64,000 nt of DNA. Source: Torulaspora globosa (taxonomy: Eukaryota; Ascomycota; Saccharomycetes; Saccharomycetales; Saccharomycetaceae). A model generated the notes under the pieces. That model had not been told where the DNA came from. It saw only the letters and a list, made by a program, of their open reading frames with translations, and ran no database searches. Position 1 is the first letter of the stretch. The number at the start of each line of letters is the position of its first letter. Shown here one piece after another: positions 8,264-17,781 of the stretch. A program made the position numbers and the translations under genes. Location of the stretch: positions 1,054,001-1,118,000 of the forward strand of contig NC_050727.1 of NCBI RefSeq assembly GCF_014133895.1, given 5' to 3'.

Positions 8264-10264
8264 ATGAAAGTCACCGATAAGCTGAGGGATCGTTCCTCGG
8301 GAGACCGTCTACGCAGGATGGCGGTCTATGCAGCCTGCAGTTTGGCAATCGTATTCTATCTTTCGATGAGATACAGACCATCAGTGTGTGGAGTTCGCGA
8401 TGGGAGCAAGACGACAATGGAAGTAGTATCGGTAGCTGAAGCCCTGTCGGAAGAAAGAATGGAGTCTTATAGAGCTTTGAAACTGACTCCGACGAAACCT
8501 GTGGTCATTCGGGATGCTGCCACGGGTCAGGAAAGGAAGATTCATGGCAGATTTCTCCACATCACTGACATGCATCCAGATGCATTTTACAAGGAGGGAA
8601 GTTCGATTGAAAGCGTATGTCACCAAGGTAAGCCCAAGAGTAAAAAGGACAGGGCGCCAAGGTTTGGGTATGCGACTGGCGGTTGCGATTCGCCGCCTGA
8701 TCTCGTGGACTACACGCTGGAATGGATCAAGGAGAATTTGAGGGACAAAATTGATTTTGTCATTTGGACAGGCGATAATATTCGTCACGATAACGACCGC
8801 AGGATCCCAAGAACAGAGTTCCAAATTCTGGATATGAACGAAATTCTTTCTGGGAAGGTCCAAAAGCTCTTTTCCAACCCGAACAGTGAAAATCCCCGGG
8901 ATTTCGATGTGTCAGTGGTACCCAGCATTGGGAACAACGATGTTTTCCCCCACAACATGTTTGCTTTAGGACCCACGTTGCAGACAAGAGAATATCACAG
9001 AATCTGGAACAACCTGGTACCGCAGGAGCAACAACGGACCTTTGACAGAAGTGCTAGTTTCGTGACAGAAGTTATTCCTGGCAAGCTTGCAGTCTTATCC
9101 ATCAACACATTGTATCTTTTCAAAGCAAACCCATTGGTAGACAATTGCAGTTCCAAGAAACAACCGGGATACCAAATGCTGCTATGGTTGGGGGCCGTTC
9201 TTGAAGAGCTACGACAAAGAGGGATGAAAGTCTGGCTCTCCGGACACGTTCCCCCAATCGAGAAGAACTTTGCTGAGGGTTGTTTTGACAAATACACTCT
9301 GTGGACCCATGAATACAGGGACATTATAATCGGAGGACTATATGGACATATGAACATGGATCATTTTATACCCGTAGATGGCCAGGCTTCGTGGGAGGCC
9401 ATCAAGGCATCAGAAGAAGGTAACGCTTACGAGAACCAGAAAGAAGGAGATGATGATTTGGATATGACAGCGCATGCTGTGGCAGGACGCGAAGCCCATC
9501 TGATGGGTGCCAAGCCAGTTGGTAAGGAAGCTTATATGAATCGGATCCGGGAAAAGATATACGAACAAGTCCACCAAAAGATTCAGAAGTCAAAGCCGCT
9601 GGATGCCGAGAGTGATGATTATGAGGGGAAACGTAAATCCTTAAAGAGCTTTGAGGAAGTTTGTGAGGATTACTCAATCGTATCAATTTCCGGTTCAGTT
9701 ATACCTACTTTCAATCCGAGCCTCCGCATTTGGGAATACAACATCACAGACCTGGACACACAAACACAGACATGGCAGAGTAACTCTTGGGATCGATTTT
9801 ACGAGACCTTGGAGAGCATCATGGAACGGGATTCATCGAACATCGAGAACGAACACTTGGATGGACTTGAAGAAGGTTTTGAGACTCAAAGAAGGAAGAA
9901 GAAGCGTGGAAAGAAGCCAAAGGAGGATAAGACCGTACCGAGGAAAAAACCAAAGACTTTACCAGCTGGCCCAGCATACACACCTCAGCTGTTTTCACCG
10001 ACCAGGTTCGTGCAGTTTTACGCTGACTTGAAACAGATAAACAAGAAATATTATTCATTTTTGGAAGCCGGAAAGACACCTGAGGAAGCGGCAAGCCAGG
10101 CTTTCAAGTATGAAGTCGAATACGTGTCGGAAGATGGACCGTACCCAATGAAGGGCCTTCTGGTCAAAGACTTCGTCTTGCTGGCCTCCGAATTAGCCAC
10201 GGAGAAGAAGAGCTGGGCCAAGTTCATGGAACGGGCATTCATGTCGACAGGCTACACGGACTAA
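8264..10264 (+). CDS. PPN1: Vacuolar endopolyphosphatase Ppn1
   Basis: Metallophosphoesterase that cleaves long inorganic polyphosphate chains in the vacuole; also has exopolyphosphatase activity in S. cerevisiae. The 666-residue protein (674 in yeast) is a type II membrane protein with one N-terminal membrane segment at about residues 20-37 (VYAACSLAIVFYLSM). It has calcineurin-like metal-binding motifs: HGRFLHITDMHPD, FVIWTGDNIRHDND, PSIGNNDVFPHNMF and VWLSGHVPP. A lysine-rich tract (RKKKRGKKPK) lies before the C-terminal domain. I chose the ATG at 8264 as the first in frame. Same place as YDR452W; convergent with TSA1. Confidence 0.96.
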   Translation: MKVTDKLRDRSSGDRLRRMAVYAACSLAIVFYLSMRYRPSVCGVRDGSKTTMEVVSVAEALSEERMESYRALKLTPTKPVVIRDAATGQERKIHGRFLHITDMHPDAFYKEGSSIESVCHQGKPKSKKDRAPRFGYATGGCDSPPDLVDYTLEWIKENLRDKIDFVIWTGDNIRHDNDRRIPRTEFQILDMNEILSGKVQKLFSNPNSENPRDFDVSVVPSIGNNDVFPHNMFALGPTLQTREYHRIWNNLVPQEQQRTFDRSASFVTEVIPGKLAVLSINTLYLFKANPLVDNCSSKKQPGYQMLLWLGAVLEELRQRGMKVWLSGHVPPIEKNFAEGCFDKYTLWTHEYRDIIIGGLYGHMNMDHFIPVDGQASWEAIKASEEGNAYENQKEGDDDLDMTAHAVAGREAHLMGAKPVGKEAYMNRIREKIYEQVHQKIQKSKPLDAESDDYEGKRKSLKSFEEVCEDYSIVSISGSVIPTFNPSLRIWEYNITDLDTQTQTWQSNSWDRFYETLESIMERDSSNIENEHLDGLEEGFETQRRKKKRGKKPKEDKTVPRKKPKTLPAGPAYTPQLFSPTRFVQFYADLKQINKKYYSFLEAGKTPEEAASQAFKYEVEYVSEDGPYPMKGLLVKDFVLLASELATEKKSWAKFMERAFMSTGYTD

Positions 10265-10376
10265 TCCCCCATGCCTTGGCAAAAACGGCCGGAGAAGAGT
10301 GTCATGATCATGATTTACTATATTTTCACGTTGATAGAATTTTAAGCAGCCTAGCTCATTATCTCTATACAGCTTT

Positions 10377-10967
10377 CTATTTGTTAGCAGCGGCAAAGTA
10401 CTCCTTGGAGGACTCGACATCTGGCTTGATGGTGGCTGCACCTGGTGTCCAGTTGCATGGCAAGACAGTACCGTTCTTGTCAGTCCACTGGAAGCCCTCG
10501 ACCAACCTCAAAGCTTCCTCAACGTTTCTACCGACTGGCAAGTCGTTGATGGTAATGTGTCTGACGACACCCTTTGGATCGATGATGAACAAACCTCTTA
10601 GAGCAATACCGGCCTCTTCGATCAAAACACCGTAGTCTCTGGACAAAGAGTGGTTGGTGTCGGCAACCAATGGGATGTCAACCTTGCCTAGACCACCGTC
10701 CTTTCTGTCAACGTTGGTCCATGCCAACAAGGAGTATTCAGAGTCGGTGGAAGCAAACAGCACTTGAGCACCAATGTCGGTGAATCTCTTGGCTGCCTCT
10801 GAGAAAGCAATGATTTCAGTTGGGCAGACGAAAGTGAACGCCAATGGGATGAACGCCAACACAACGTACTTGCCAGCGTATTTTTCCAAGGAAACTTCGT
10901 CAAAGACACCGTCAATGACTGCAGTCTTGTTGAATTTTGGAGCTTGCTTTTGAACTTGAGCGACCAT
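10377..10967 (-). CDS. TSA1: Cytosolic 2-Cys peroxiredoxin (thioredoxin peroxidase)
   Basis: Typical 2-Cys peroxiredoxin that reduces hydrogen peroxide and organic hydroperoxides with electrons from thioredoxin; hyperoxidised forms also act as chaperones. At 196 residues it is exactly the family length. The peroxidatic cysteine is C48 in FTFVCPTEI and the resolving cysteine is C171 in VLPCNWTPG. The GGLG and C-terminal YF (KEYFAAANK) motifs that make eukaryotic Prx sensitive to hyperoxidation are present. Codon bias is very strong. It is the single counterpart of YDR453C TSA2 and YML028W TSA1. A TATAAAAGGGG promoter element lies upstream (11044-11054). Confidence 0.97.
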   Translation of the reverse strand: MVAQVQKQAPKFNKTAVIDGVFDEVSLEKYAGKYVVLAFIPLAFTFVCPTEIIAFSEAAKRFTDIGAQVLFASTDSEYSLLAWTNVDRKDGGLGKVDIPLVADTNHSLSRDYGVLIEEAGIALRGLFIIDPKGVVRHITINDLPVGRNVEEALRLVEGFQWTDKNGTVLPCNWTPGAATIKPDVESSKEYFAAANK

Positions 10968-11043
10968 CTCTGGATAAATCTATCTGTTCGATTGACTTGC
11001 TACGACATATACCAGTTCACTAGATCATCTAGTCTTAATTGGT

Positions 11044-11054
11044 CCCCTTTTATA
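11044..11054 (-). promoter_or_regulatory. TATA box fused to a stress-response element, TSA1 promoter
   Basis: On the minus strand the sequence reads TATAAAAGGGG, a TATA box directly abutting AGGGG, the Msn2/Msn4 stress-response core. It lies about 80 bp upstream of the TSA1 ATG. Confidence 0.6.
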
Positions 11055-11078
11055 CCTTTATTAGACGGCCTCTTGTCA

Positions 11079-11086
11079 TTACCCGG
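11079..11086. promoter_or_regulatory. Reb1-like site upstream of TSA1
   Basis: TTACCCGG is a perfect match to the core of the Reb1 general regulatory factor site. It lies about 112 bp before the TSA1 ATG and downstream of the USA1 terminator side. Confidence 0.55.
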
Positions 11087-11231
11087 AAGGTAGCTGATTT
11101 GTCATATTGAATAGAGAGTCTCGAACTCAATGCTCATCGAGCTCATCGGGCCGGGCAGGGCCTTCGAGACGTGTAATAAGAGGCCATTGAGCTTAGTTAA
11201 GCTTGGCAACGGATTCTACGTAGTGTATTTA

Positions 11232-13715
11232 CTAATCCTGGGCTTGCTCCGGGTGCAATTGGAGGCCTGACGCTCCAGCAGGCTGGTCCGGCACCGGCTC
11301 GGGCTCGGGCTGCACCGCGGGCTCTAGATCGCGCAAGGACGTTTCTTGATGGGCTCGACGGTTGGAGCGCTGTTGTAGAACGATGTCCACATGGCTCTTG
11401 GTCTGTGGGAACAGGATGCAGACGAACAGTAACAGGTTCTTGACGACAGCGAGGAAAAAGTTGTCCGTTGCCGGGTCGGGGACGATCCGCTCGAAGATCT
11501 TGGTAGCCAGCTGACGGCGTCTGAATCTACGCAGTTGACTCGAAGTGACGCGGACGAACTTCTTGTACCAAGGCAGGTCGTGTAGAGCGCGGGTTCGGTC
11601 CTGGTCTCTGTGGGCAAGCAGCAGCAGCTCTTTGAAGGAGTCCAGGTAGGAGGAGGGTGTGGTGTCTCTGTTGGTCTCGTAAAGGTCCAGGCAGTTGACA
11701 AGGAAGGCGTCCATGGGTTGCTTGTTGAGTTCGCGCGCGTGCACTCTTTCGAAGAGGCTCGTGAGGGCACCGTTGCCCTGCTCGACAGCATTTGGAATGC
11801 TGTAAGCGTCGTACAGGTCAGACCTCAGCTCGCGCAGGTTCGACGCCATGAGAATGTCGATAACTGCCGGGTGATTTCTGCAATCGCCGTAAAATTCGCT
11901 GGAAAGCGAGCCTGAGCTGATATAGTCTTTGATTTCGCGGTAGTTGGTCTCGTTCACAACATTACTGTTCATGTAACTTGTCCACATATCCCAGATTTCA
12001 CGGGTACTCCATATTGCGCGGAGAATGTATAGTACTGCAATCAATATGATGTACTTCCTGGGAAGCAGCTCCGATAACCTCATGAGAAAGAAGAGTGGGA
12101 TGATGGAGTAATTTCCGATCAGATACAGGGTTCTCACCAACAGTAGAACGATCGGGAAGCCATTCCGCAGAGAAGAGACGATCCTAAACGCGCGTTGACC
12201 TCGTCCAGATTCAGTGGAGAAATTTCCCATATTTCCTCCGTTACTAGGGTTCAGTTCCTGTGCTATGAATATATCTTTGAGGATGCTCGTACCTAGTCGC
12301 GATTCTAGTCTCGCTATCAAATTCGGCGACAGCTTAATTAGTCCATTCTCTACGATGCAGTCCGCTGAAGAAGCGCTGATTGAATGCTCCCCTGCTTCTA
12401 GCTTGAAGGTGATGGGATCCAGCTCCTGAGCTGGAACGTACACCTCTTTACCGTCAACCGTGCATCTGATATAGCTCTCGTGACTTGAGTGTACAATTAG
12501 TCCAGATCTTGTCACATAACGGTATCTGCGGTTTTCGGTTCTTTGTATTGAGGCGGGCATTTCATTAGCTGGCAAGGAAGCTGCCTGTGATCGTGCCGAT
12601 GTTGAGTGCATCATTGGCTGTGAAGTGACTTCCTCGGTTTGGTTTCTCCGATGAATAAAATCAAAGGCTTCGGGGCTGTTAAACAATTCGCTCCAAAAGC
12701 CCGGACCCGGTTCATTAAAATCCTGATTGATCTGGACGTGAATCTTCGCACTACCGGGTTCATTGATGTACTCCATTATCTTCGATGCGTTGCCTGCGAA
12801 ATCTGCTACGTGAACTAACTGCCCTTTGTATATCAGCTTAATATCATTCGTTGATAAGCTCAGGGAATGGGTATAAACGGAACAGATGAACTCCTTCACT
12901 TCCTCCACAGTAGTATCAGGCGTTACTCTCATCTCGTTAGCCGAGAGTGTGGCATCTGAGACAAACTCAAGCTTCAAGCTGTCCTCGCCATCAACACTGT
13001 CGAGATTATGCCGTACTTTGAACATAACGGTAAAATGGCTTCCATTCTCTGGAGCAAAATCATAGCCCAGCACTTCTGACAATGTCATATCATTGTAAAG
13101 TTCTAAACTATTAGGCGCATCCAACTGGATCGGTGTCTGCTTACCCTTGAAGATAAATCCCACCAAGTCAGACGGCGAATGCCGATCTTTTAAACCACAA
13201 AGATTCTTCTTATCCTGAACTTCGTATTCATGAAGCCGCTGAACGGCCAGCTTCTCTAATCTGGCCATAGTCATCCCCATTGAGACCCTAGGCTCGTAAA
13301 CTGACATTATCTTATCCACCGACAATACATTCACGTTCAACTGAAGGTTTGTCGTGGCAAACTCATAATCCAGATCGTAATCAAGGTTCTGAGCACTTCC
13401 GCTATTGGATTTCTTCCTCTCGAATCGCACTCTGATAAAGCCCTGGCCATGCATCGGCTCCACATCTTGCAGGTAAGTATCCAATGACAGCTCTTGATGC
13501 TTATAGTGAAAGTAGTACTCGGATACGTGGGCAAGTCTGGACATAGCATCATCCCCGCTAGCATTTAACTCTGCAGACAGCCGGGAGTGCACATACTGCA
13601 GTAGCCTTGCCACCTTTGCCTTAGGGTGAGCGTTGACGAACAGGTTAGTCCGAATCAAGCTGAAATCAGAAGACCAAACGGTAAACTTCAGAGGTGCCAA
13701 TGCCAAGCATTCCAT
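11232..13715 (-). CDS. USA1: ERAD scaffold protein Usa1 (HRD1 ubiquitin-ligase complex)
   Basis: ER membrane scaffold of the Hrd1 ligase complex; it promotes Hrd1 oligomerisation and recruits Der1 for degradation of misfolded luminal proteins. The protein is 827 residues (838 in S. cerevisiae). The N-terminus (CLALAPLKFTVWSSDFSLIR) and an internal ubiquitin-like domain around residues 245-335 (LEFVSDATLSANEMRVTPDTTVEEV ... DIKLIYKGQLV, described in parts) match Usa1. Two hydrophobic membrane segments lie at about 525-585. The C-terminal third is cytosolic and ends in a proline/glutamate-rich tail. The ATG at 13715 is the first in frame. Same position as YML029W, between TSA1 and RCF1 in the same order. 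Confidence 0.93.
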   Translation of the reverse strand: MECLALAPLKFTVWSSDFSLIRTNLFVNAHPKAKVARLLQYVHSRLSAELNASGDDAMSRLAHVSEYYFHYKHQELSLDTYLQDVEPMHGQGFIRVRFERKKSNSGSAQNLDYDLDYEFATTNLQLNVNVLSVDKIMSVYEPRVSMGMTMARLEKLAVQRLHEYEVQDKKNLCGLKDRHSPSDLVGFIFKGKQTPIQLDAPNSLELYNDMTLSEVLGYDFAPENGSHFTVMFKVRHNLDSVDGEDSLKLEFVSDATLSANEMRVTPDTTVEEVKEFICSVYTHSLSLSTNDIKLIYKGQLVHVADFAGNASKIMEYINEPGSAKIHVQINQDFNEPGPGFWSELFNSPEAFDFIHRRNQTEEVTSQPMMHSTSARSQAASLPANEMPASIQRTENRRYRYVTRSGLIVHSSHESYIRCTVDGKEVYVPAQELDPITFKLEAGEHSISASSADCIVENGLIKLSPNLIARLESRLGTSILKDIFIAQELNPSNGGNMGNFSTESGRGQRAFRIVSSLRNGFPIVLLLVRTLYLIGNYSIIPLFFLMRLSELLPRKYIILIAVLYILRAIWSTREIWDMWTSYMNSNVVNETNYREIKDYISSGSLSSEFYGDCRNHPAVIDILMASNLRELRSDLYDAYSIPNAVEQGNGALTSLFERVHARELNKQPMDAFLVNCLDLYETNRDTTPSSYLDSFKELLLLAHRDQDRTRALHDLPWYKKFVRVTSSQLRRFRRRQLATKIFERIVPDPATDNFFLAVVKNLLLFVCILFPQTKSHVDIVLQQRSNRRAHQETSLRDLEPAVQPEPEPVPDQPAGASGLQLHPEQAQD

Positions 13716-13832
13716 TATTCCGCTCCTAAACTTGATAGAGACCCAGTAGAGGTAGCGGCGTCATAAGAGCCTGGCTTAACTGCTTAGCAGTACGTTAACC
13801 TTTAGCTTCCATCATTGCAAACGGTTGTTCAT

Positions 13833-13840
13833 TATATATA
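13833..13840 (-). promoter_or_regulatory. TATA box of USA1
   Basis: TATATATA about 118 bp upstream of the USA1 ATG in a short AT-rich stretch; the placement fits a yeast TATA element. Confidence 0.45.
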
Positions 13841-13848
13841 CAAGTTAC

Positions 13849-13950
13849 TTAAGCAAAGCACACAGTTCCTATCTTGGCGCATTTCTGGTGCATCATAAGC
13901 TCTTTGAGCCTAATCTCTTCCATTGCCCCTGCATCCGGCTTTCTTACCAT
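13849..13950 (-). CDS. Possible 33-residue small ORF between RCF1 and USA1
   Basis: An ATG-started frame of 33 codons ending in TAA lies in the 270-bp gap between the RCF1 stop and the USA1 TATA box, on the same strand as both. The peptide has an amphipathic central part (MEEIRLKELMMH) followed by two cysteines (KCAKIGTVCF). I do not recognise it. It could be a real small protein, an upstream frame in the USA1 leader, or chance; only conservation can tell. Confidence 0.2.
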   Translation of the reverse strand: MVRKPDAGAMEEIRLKELMMHQKCAKIGTVCFA

Positions 13951-13985
13951 GATTTCGCGATTCGAACGGGGCAATTGCGATGCGA

Positions 13986-14471
13986 TTAGTCGGTTTTACC
14001 TCTAATTTGGAACTCCAGGTCCTTCAACTCCTTCTGCAATCTCTCAATGGCTTCCTCATCCTTCTGGGTCCTCAATCGAGCCAACTCAGCCCTTTTCTTC
14101 CTGTATTTGGTCTCCTGGTCTCTTCTCTCAAGCTCCTGAATCCACAGCTGCTCCCTGATCTTGGCCTTCTCCCTCATCTGCTCCTCTTTGGCCTTCTGCT
14201 CCTTCACGCTCGTGCCGTAGATGTAAGATCCTGCTACCAAAGCGACCAAAGTCGCCGCTTGCAGGCCAACACGCCATCTGAAGTACACCTGAGCCTTCAC
14301 CTTGTTACCACTTCTAACGTTCTTGGCAGCCAATATCACAGCTCCAGTGGTGAGCAAAGCTCCTAACGGAACCAATGGCTGTTGCTTGCAGTGGAAGACG
14401 ATCTTATCCAAGAACGGCATTTCGTCCAGTTCTTGCTCCCTCACATCGAAACTTGAGGGCATACGCGACAT
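13986..14471 (-). CDS. RCF1: Respiratory supercomplex factor Rcf1 (HIG1 domain)
   Basis: Mitochondrial inner-membrane protein of the hypoxia-induced gene 1 family that supports assembly of cytochrome c oxidase and the III-IV supercomplexes. It is 161 residues (159 in S. cerevisiae). The N-terminus [18 protein letters not shown] and the HIG1 core are clear: [16 protein letters not shown], then [22 protein letters not shown], which form two membrane helices linked by the QRRQ-like loop [11 protein letters not shown] long charged C-terminal coiled coil ([20 protein letters not shown] onward) completes it. The ATG at 14471 matches the family start. Counterpart of YML030W. Confidence 0.96.
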   Translation of the reverse strand: MSRMPSSFDVREQELDEMPFLDKIVFHCKQQPLVPLGALLTTGAVILAAKNVRSGNKVKAQVYFRWRVGLQAATLVALVAGSYIYGTSVKEQKAKEEQMREKAKIREQLWIQELERRDQETKYRKKRAELARLRTQKDEEAIERLQKELKDLEFQIRGKTD

Positions 14472-14690
14472 TGTATGGCGGGACGGGGTTCCAGGTCTCC
14501 TGATCTCGACGACAACTGGTCTAGTTCTAGCTGCTTCTTGCTCAAAGTTGCTTGTAGATGCTTGTATTGTTACTTCGCGTTATCGGGGATAACACTATAA
14601 GGTCTCAGAAGACAGCAAGATCGCTAATGCTCGCTTCATGAGCCATTGAGGCGGATTAGAGAGGTATGTAGGCTATCTAGGCAGCGACAA

Positions 14691-15251
14691 TCATTCCTCG
14701 AAGATGAACTCCTTTAGTTCCTTGTAAGCTCTGTCGAGGTCGTCGTTGACAAGGATTCTGTCATGAGCGCCGGTCTCAGCGTATTCCATCTCTGCCTTGG
14801 CCGCAGCGAGCCTCTTGGAGATCGACTCAGCAGTCTCGGTGCCTCTGCCGGTCAGTCTTTTCTCCAGGTCCTCCAACGAAGGTGGTGCGACGAACAGGAA
14901 CCTGGCGTCGAGATCGGTCTTGTACTTGACGGACTTCACTCCCTGCATGTCGATGTCCAGGATACAAGTCTTTCCAGACTCGATCACTTTCTTGACAGAT
15001 GCCACTGTGGTGCCGTAGTAGTTTCCAGAGAACTGCGCCCATTCGACAAATTTGTCCTCCGAGATCATGGTCTTGAACGTCTCGACGCTGACAAAGTTGT
15101 AGTCCCTCCCGTTGACCTCACCGGGTCTTGGGGATCTGGTGGTCGAAGACACACTGAACCCAAACTTGTTTGGGAACTCGGCGAAAAGTCTCTTCAACAA
15201 GGTGGACTTTCCCGCACCACTGGGACCAGACAGAACGATAGGACGTGGCAT
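14691..15251 (-). CDS. GUK1: Guanylate kinase
   Basis: Converts GMP to GDP with ATP; an essential step in guanine nucleotide recycling and GDP-mannose metabolism. At 186 residues it is within one residue of the yeast enzyme. The P-loop is GPSGAGKST (residues 9-17). The GMP-binding segment [20 protein letters not shown] and the LID and adenine region ([16 protein letters not shown]) are complete. The ATG at 15251 is the natural start. Same position as YDR454C, divergent from NHX1. Confidence 0.97.
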   Translation of the reverse strand: MPRPIVLSGPSGAGKSTLLKRLFAEFPNKFGFSVSSTTRSPRPGEVNGRDYNFVSVETFKTMISEDKFVEWAQFSGNYYGTTVASVKKVIESGKTCILDIDMQGVKSVKYKTDLDARFLFVAPPSLEDLEKRLTGRGTETAESISKRLAAAKAEMEYAETGAHDRILVNDDLDRAYKELKEFIFEE

Positions 15252-15767
15252 TTAGAGAGCTTGACCAATGCAGAAACAGAGCAACCGGGTCTAGGATGGT
15301 TTGTTGGTTTTACCTGTTTTTTTTATACGTCATATTTTTCACTGCTCGAGCCTTGATCTCATCGCGACGCTTTATAGAGAGAAACGCCCATAGCCCAACC
15401 GAAGAGCATCGCCTGGCCTCTCTGATGGCCATTGGCGTCGGTACTCAGGCGTCCTTGTTCAACTGAGGGTCGCGAAGGTCCCTCCAATCAAAGTGGTCGA
15501 AAAACAGCCGTTTTAGCGTGGCCAGCGACTCAATGCTTCTGCCGTGCGTTTCTGGCTGAGTTGGCGACCGACTGCCCCAGTGTAGCGGCCTGGAGGGCTG
15601 GATATCAACCGCTACAGCCTGCTCATCGCATTTCATAAGAGCGATATATCGCTCTGGACGAAGAAGTGGTTAGACGTCTAGCCCATGAAAGGGGCATATA
15701 ATCCAAGGTTCTAGCTGTTGTGAGGGAGACCGTGGAAGTTTCTGGGAGGCTGGGTAGATGGATCAGG
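15252..15767. promoter_or_regulatory. Divergent intergenic region GUK1-NHX1
   Basis: 516 bp. A T8 tract and TACGTCA (15326-15332) lie near GUK1. An 18-bp perfect palindrome (15638-15655) and an AT-rich CATATAAT (15694-15701) lie near NHX1. No gene supported. Confidence 0.6.
15638..15655. repeat. 18-bp perfect palindrome upstream of NHX1
   Basis: AGAGCGATATATCGCTCT reads the same on both strands with no spacer, about 115 bp before the NHX1 ATG. I do not recognise it as a known yeast factor site. Confidence 0.85.
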
Positions 15768-17642
15768 ATGGTGTTCGCGAGATCGCTACTGATTTTGGCT
15801 TTCAGGCTGGCGTGGTGTGTTGCTAGAGGGACTGGCGGCGACGATGATGAGTTGTTGCCGATGCCGGATTCGCCCGGGAAGAGCGGTGGCATTGCCGATG
15901 ATCCGGTCAGTGATGTGAATCCCGTTACCGAGGAGATGTTTTCGTCATGGGCTTTGTGCATTTTACTGTTTTTGTTGATTTCTGCCCTGTGGTCGAGTTA
16001 CTATCTAACGCAGAGACGAATCACTGCGGTACACGAGACGGTGCTGTCGATTTTTTACGGTATGATTGTGGGACTGATTATCAGGTTATCACCAGGCCAT
16101 TACATTCAAGATGCTGTGACGTTCGACTCATCGTACTTCTTTAACGTATTGCTACCGCCGATTATCTTGAACTCCGGATACGAGTTGAACCAGGTGAATT
16201 TTTTCAATAACATGTTCTCGATTCTGACGTTTGCGATTCCAGGAACGTTTATCTCGGCTGTTGTGCTGGGAATCATCATCTTTATCTGGACCGCCCTGGG
16301 GCTGGAAGGGATTAACATATCGTTCGTGGATGCTCTGTCAGTGGGTGCCACGCTGTCAGCCACTGATCCGGTGACTATCTTGTCGATATTCAATGCTTAC
16401 AAAGTTGATCCCAAACTGTATACCATAATTTTCGGCGAGTCACTGCTGAATGATGCCATCTCGATTGTTATGTTCGAGACATGTCAGAAGTTTCACGGCT
16501 CTCCAGCCAAGATTTCTTCTCTTTTCGAAGGTATAGGTCTGTTTCTGATGACTTTTATGGTCTCGTTGCTGATAGGTTTGTTCACTGGGGTATTGGTGGC
16601 GTTGATACTGAAACACAGCCATATCAGGAGGTATCCGCAGATCGAGAGTTGCATCGTCTTGTTGATCGCTTACGAGACCTATTTCTTCTCGAATGGCTGC
16701 CACATGTCGGGAATAGTGTCACTGCTTTTCTGCGGGATCACCTTGAAACATTATGCCTACTATAATATGTCCCGAAGAACGCAGATTACGATCAAGTTCA
16801 TATTCCAATTGCTGGCCAGACTATCAGAAAACTTCATATTCATTTACCTGGGATTGGAACTTTTCACGGAGGTGGAGCTCGTGTACAAGCCTGTCTTGAT
16901 CATAGTTACCGCAATTTCAATCTGTGTAGCGCGGTGGTGTTCCGTTTTCCCTCTTTCGAGATTCATCAACTGGCTATACCGCATGAAAACCGTCAGATCG
17001 ATGAGAGGATCTGTTGGTAACAGCATTTCCATCCCAGATGAGATTCCTTATAACTATCAGGCTATGACGTTTTGGGCTGGTCTGCGAGGCGCCGTCGGAG
17101 TGGCCCTGGCTATGGGTTTGCAGGGAGAATTCAAGTTTACTTTATTGGCGACTGTCCTGGTCGTGGTTGTTCTCACAGTCATCATATTTGGTGGCACCAC
17201 TGCTGGTATGCTGGAGGTTCTGAATATTAAGACCGGCTGCATCGATGAAAATGACAACAGCGATGATGAGTTTGATATCGAGGCCCCTAGGCCATCCGCT
17301 CCGGTTGCTGGTTTCGACAGCATGCTACAGCCTTACTCCGATGATGATTCCCGTGCGCATACATCGATAGCTCTAAAAGCTCCGGTTACAAGTGCCAATA
17401 TATTATCAGATTTCCAGCCGCCCACGCCAAGCCCGATTAATCCTAACGCATCGCGCGTTTCACTGGATACCCAGCAATTGAGGGAGACTTTTGGAAATAT
17501 TTTCTTCAACGCTGATTCTCAATGGTTTCAAAATTTTGATGAGCAGGTATTAAAGCCTGTCTTCTTGGACAGCAATCTCCGACCACTCAAGGAAGATGGT
17601 AATCAATCTCAGACGACCTTTGATCCTAGCAGTGGTCAGTAA
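15768..17642 (+). CDS. NHX1: Endosomal Na+(K+)/H+ exchanger Nhx1
   Basis: Late-endosomal monovalent cation/proton antiporter of the NHE/CPA1 family, which sets endosomal pH and supports vacuolar protein sorting and salt tolerance. The 624-residue protein (633 in yeast) begins with a hydrophobic, signal-like segment (MVFARSLLILAFRLAWCVA), then has about a dozen membrane helices. The amiloride-related motif FFNVLLPPIIL, the ion-binding core SVGATLSATDPVTILSIF, FGESLLNDAISIVMF and GLRGAVGVALAMG are all present. The cytosolic tail is acidic (NDNSDDEFDIEAPRP) and ends near WFQNFDEQVLKPVFLD, conserved in yeast Nhx1. I chose the ATG at 15768 as the first in frame. Same place as YDR456W; convergent with NDC1. 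Confidence 0.96.
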   Translation: MVFARSLLILAFRLAWCVARGTGGDDDELLPMPDSPGKSGGIADDPVSDVNPVTEEMFSSWALCILLFLLISALWSSYYLTQRRITAVHETVLSIFYGMIVGLIIRLSPGHYIQDAVTFDSSYFFNVLLPPIILNSGYELNQVNFFNNMFSILTFAIPGTFISAVVLGIIIFIWTALGLEGINISFVDALSVGATLSATDPVTILSIFNAYKVDPKLYTIIFGESLLNDAISIVMFETCQKFHGSPAKISSLFEGIGLFLMTFMVSLLIGLFTGVLVALILKHSHIRRYPQIESCIVLLIAYETYFFSNGCHMSGIVSLLFCGITLKHYAYYNMSRRTQITIKFIFQLLARLSENFIFIYLGLELFTEVELVYKPVLIIVTAISICVARWCSVFPLSRFINWLYRMKTVRSMRGSVGNSISIPDEIPYNYQAMTFWAGLRGAVGVALAMGLQGEFKFTLLATVLVVVVLTVIIFGGTTAGMLEVLNIKTGCIDENDNSDDEFDIEAPRPSAPVAGFDSMLQPYSDDDSRAHTSIALKAPVTSANILSDFQPPTPSPINPNASRVSLDTQQLRETFGNIFFNADSQWFQNFDEQVLKPVFLDSNLRPLKEDGNQSQTTFDPSSGQ

Positions 17643-17781
17643 ATGACGGTGATGATTTGCGATTCGTTCCCGAGGACGAAATGCAGTAGACTGTACATAT
17701 CTCTAGTTATACAGACAAATGCTGACATGAGGTCGGGGAGGGTGAAAGATGCATATTCCTGTGGCAGAGAAGCAGTAGGGT

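Noticed and set aside
7993..8280. 95-codon ATG frame upstream of and overlapping the PPN1 start
   Set aside because: Different frame from PPN1, crosses the promoter with the CACGTG site, no recognisable composition or family; the PPN1 frame explains the overlap.
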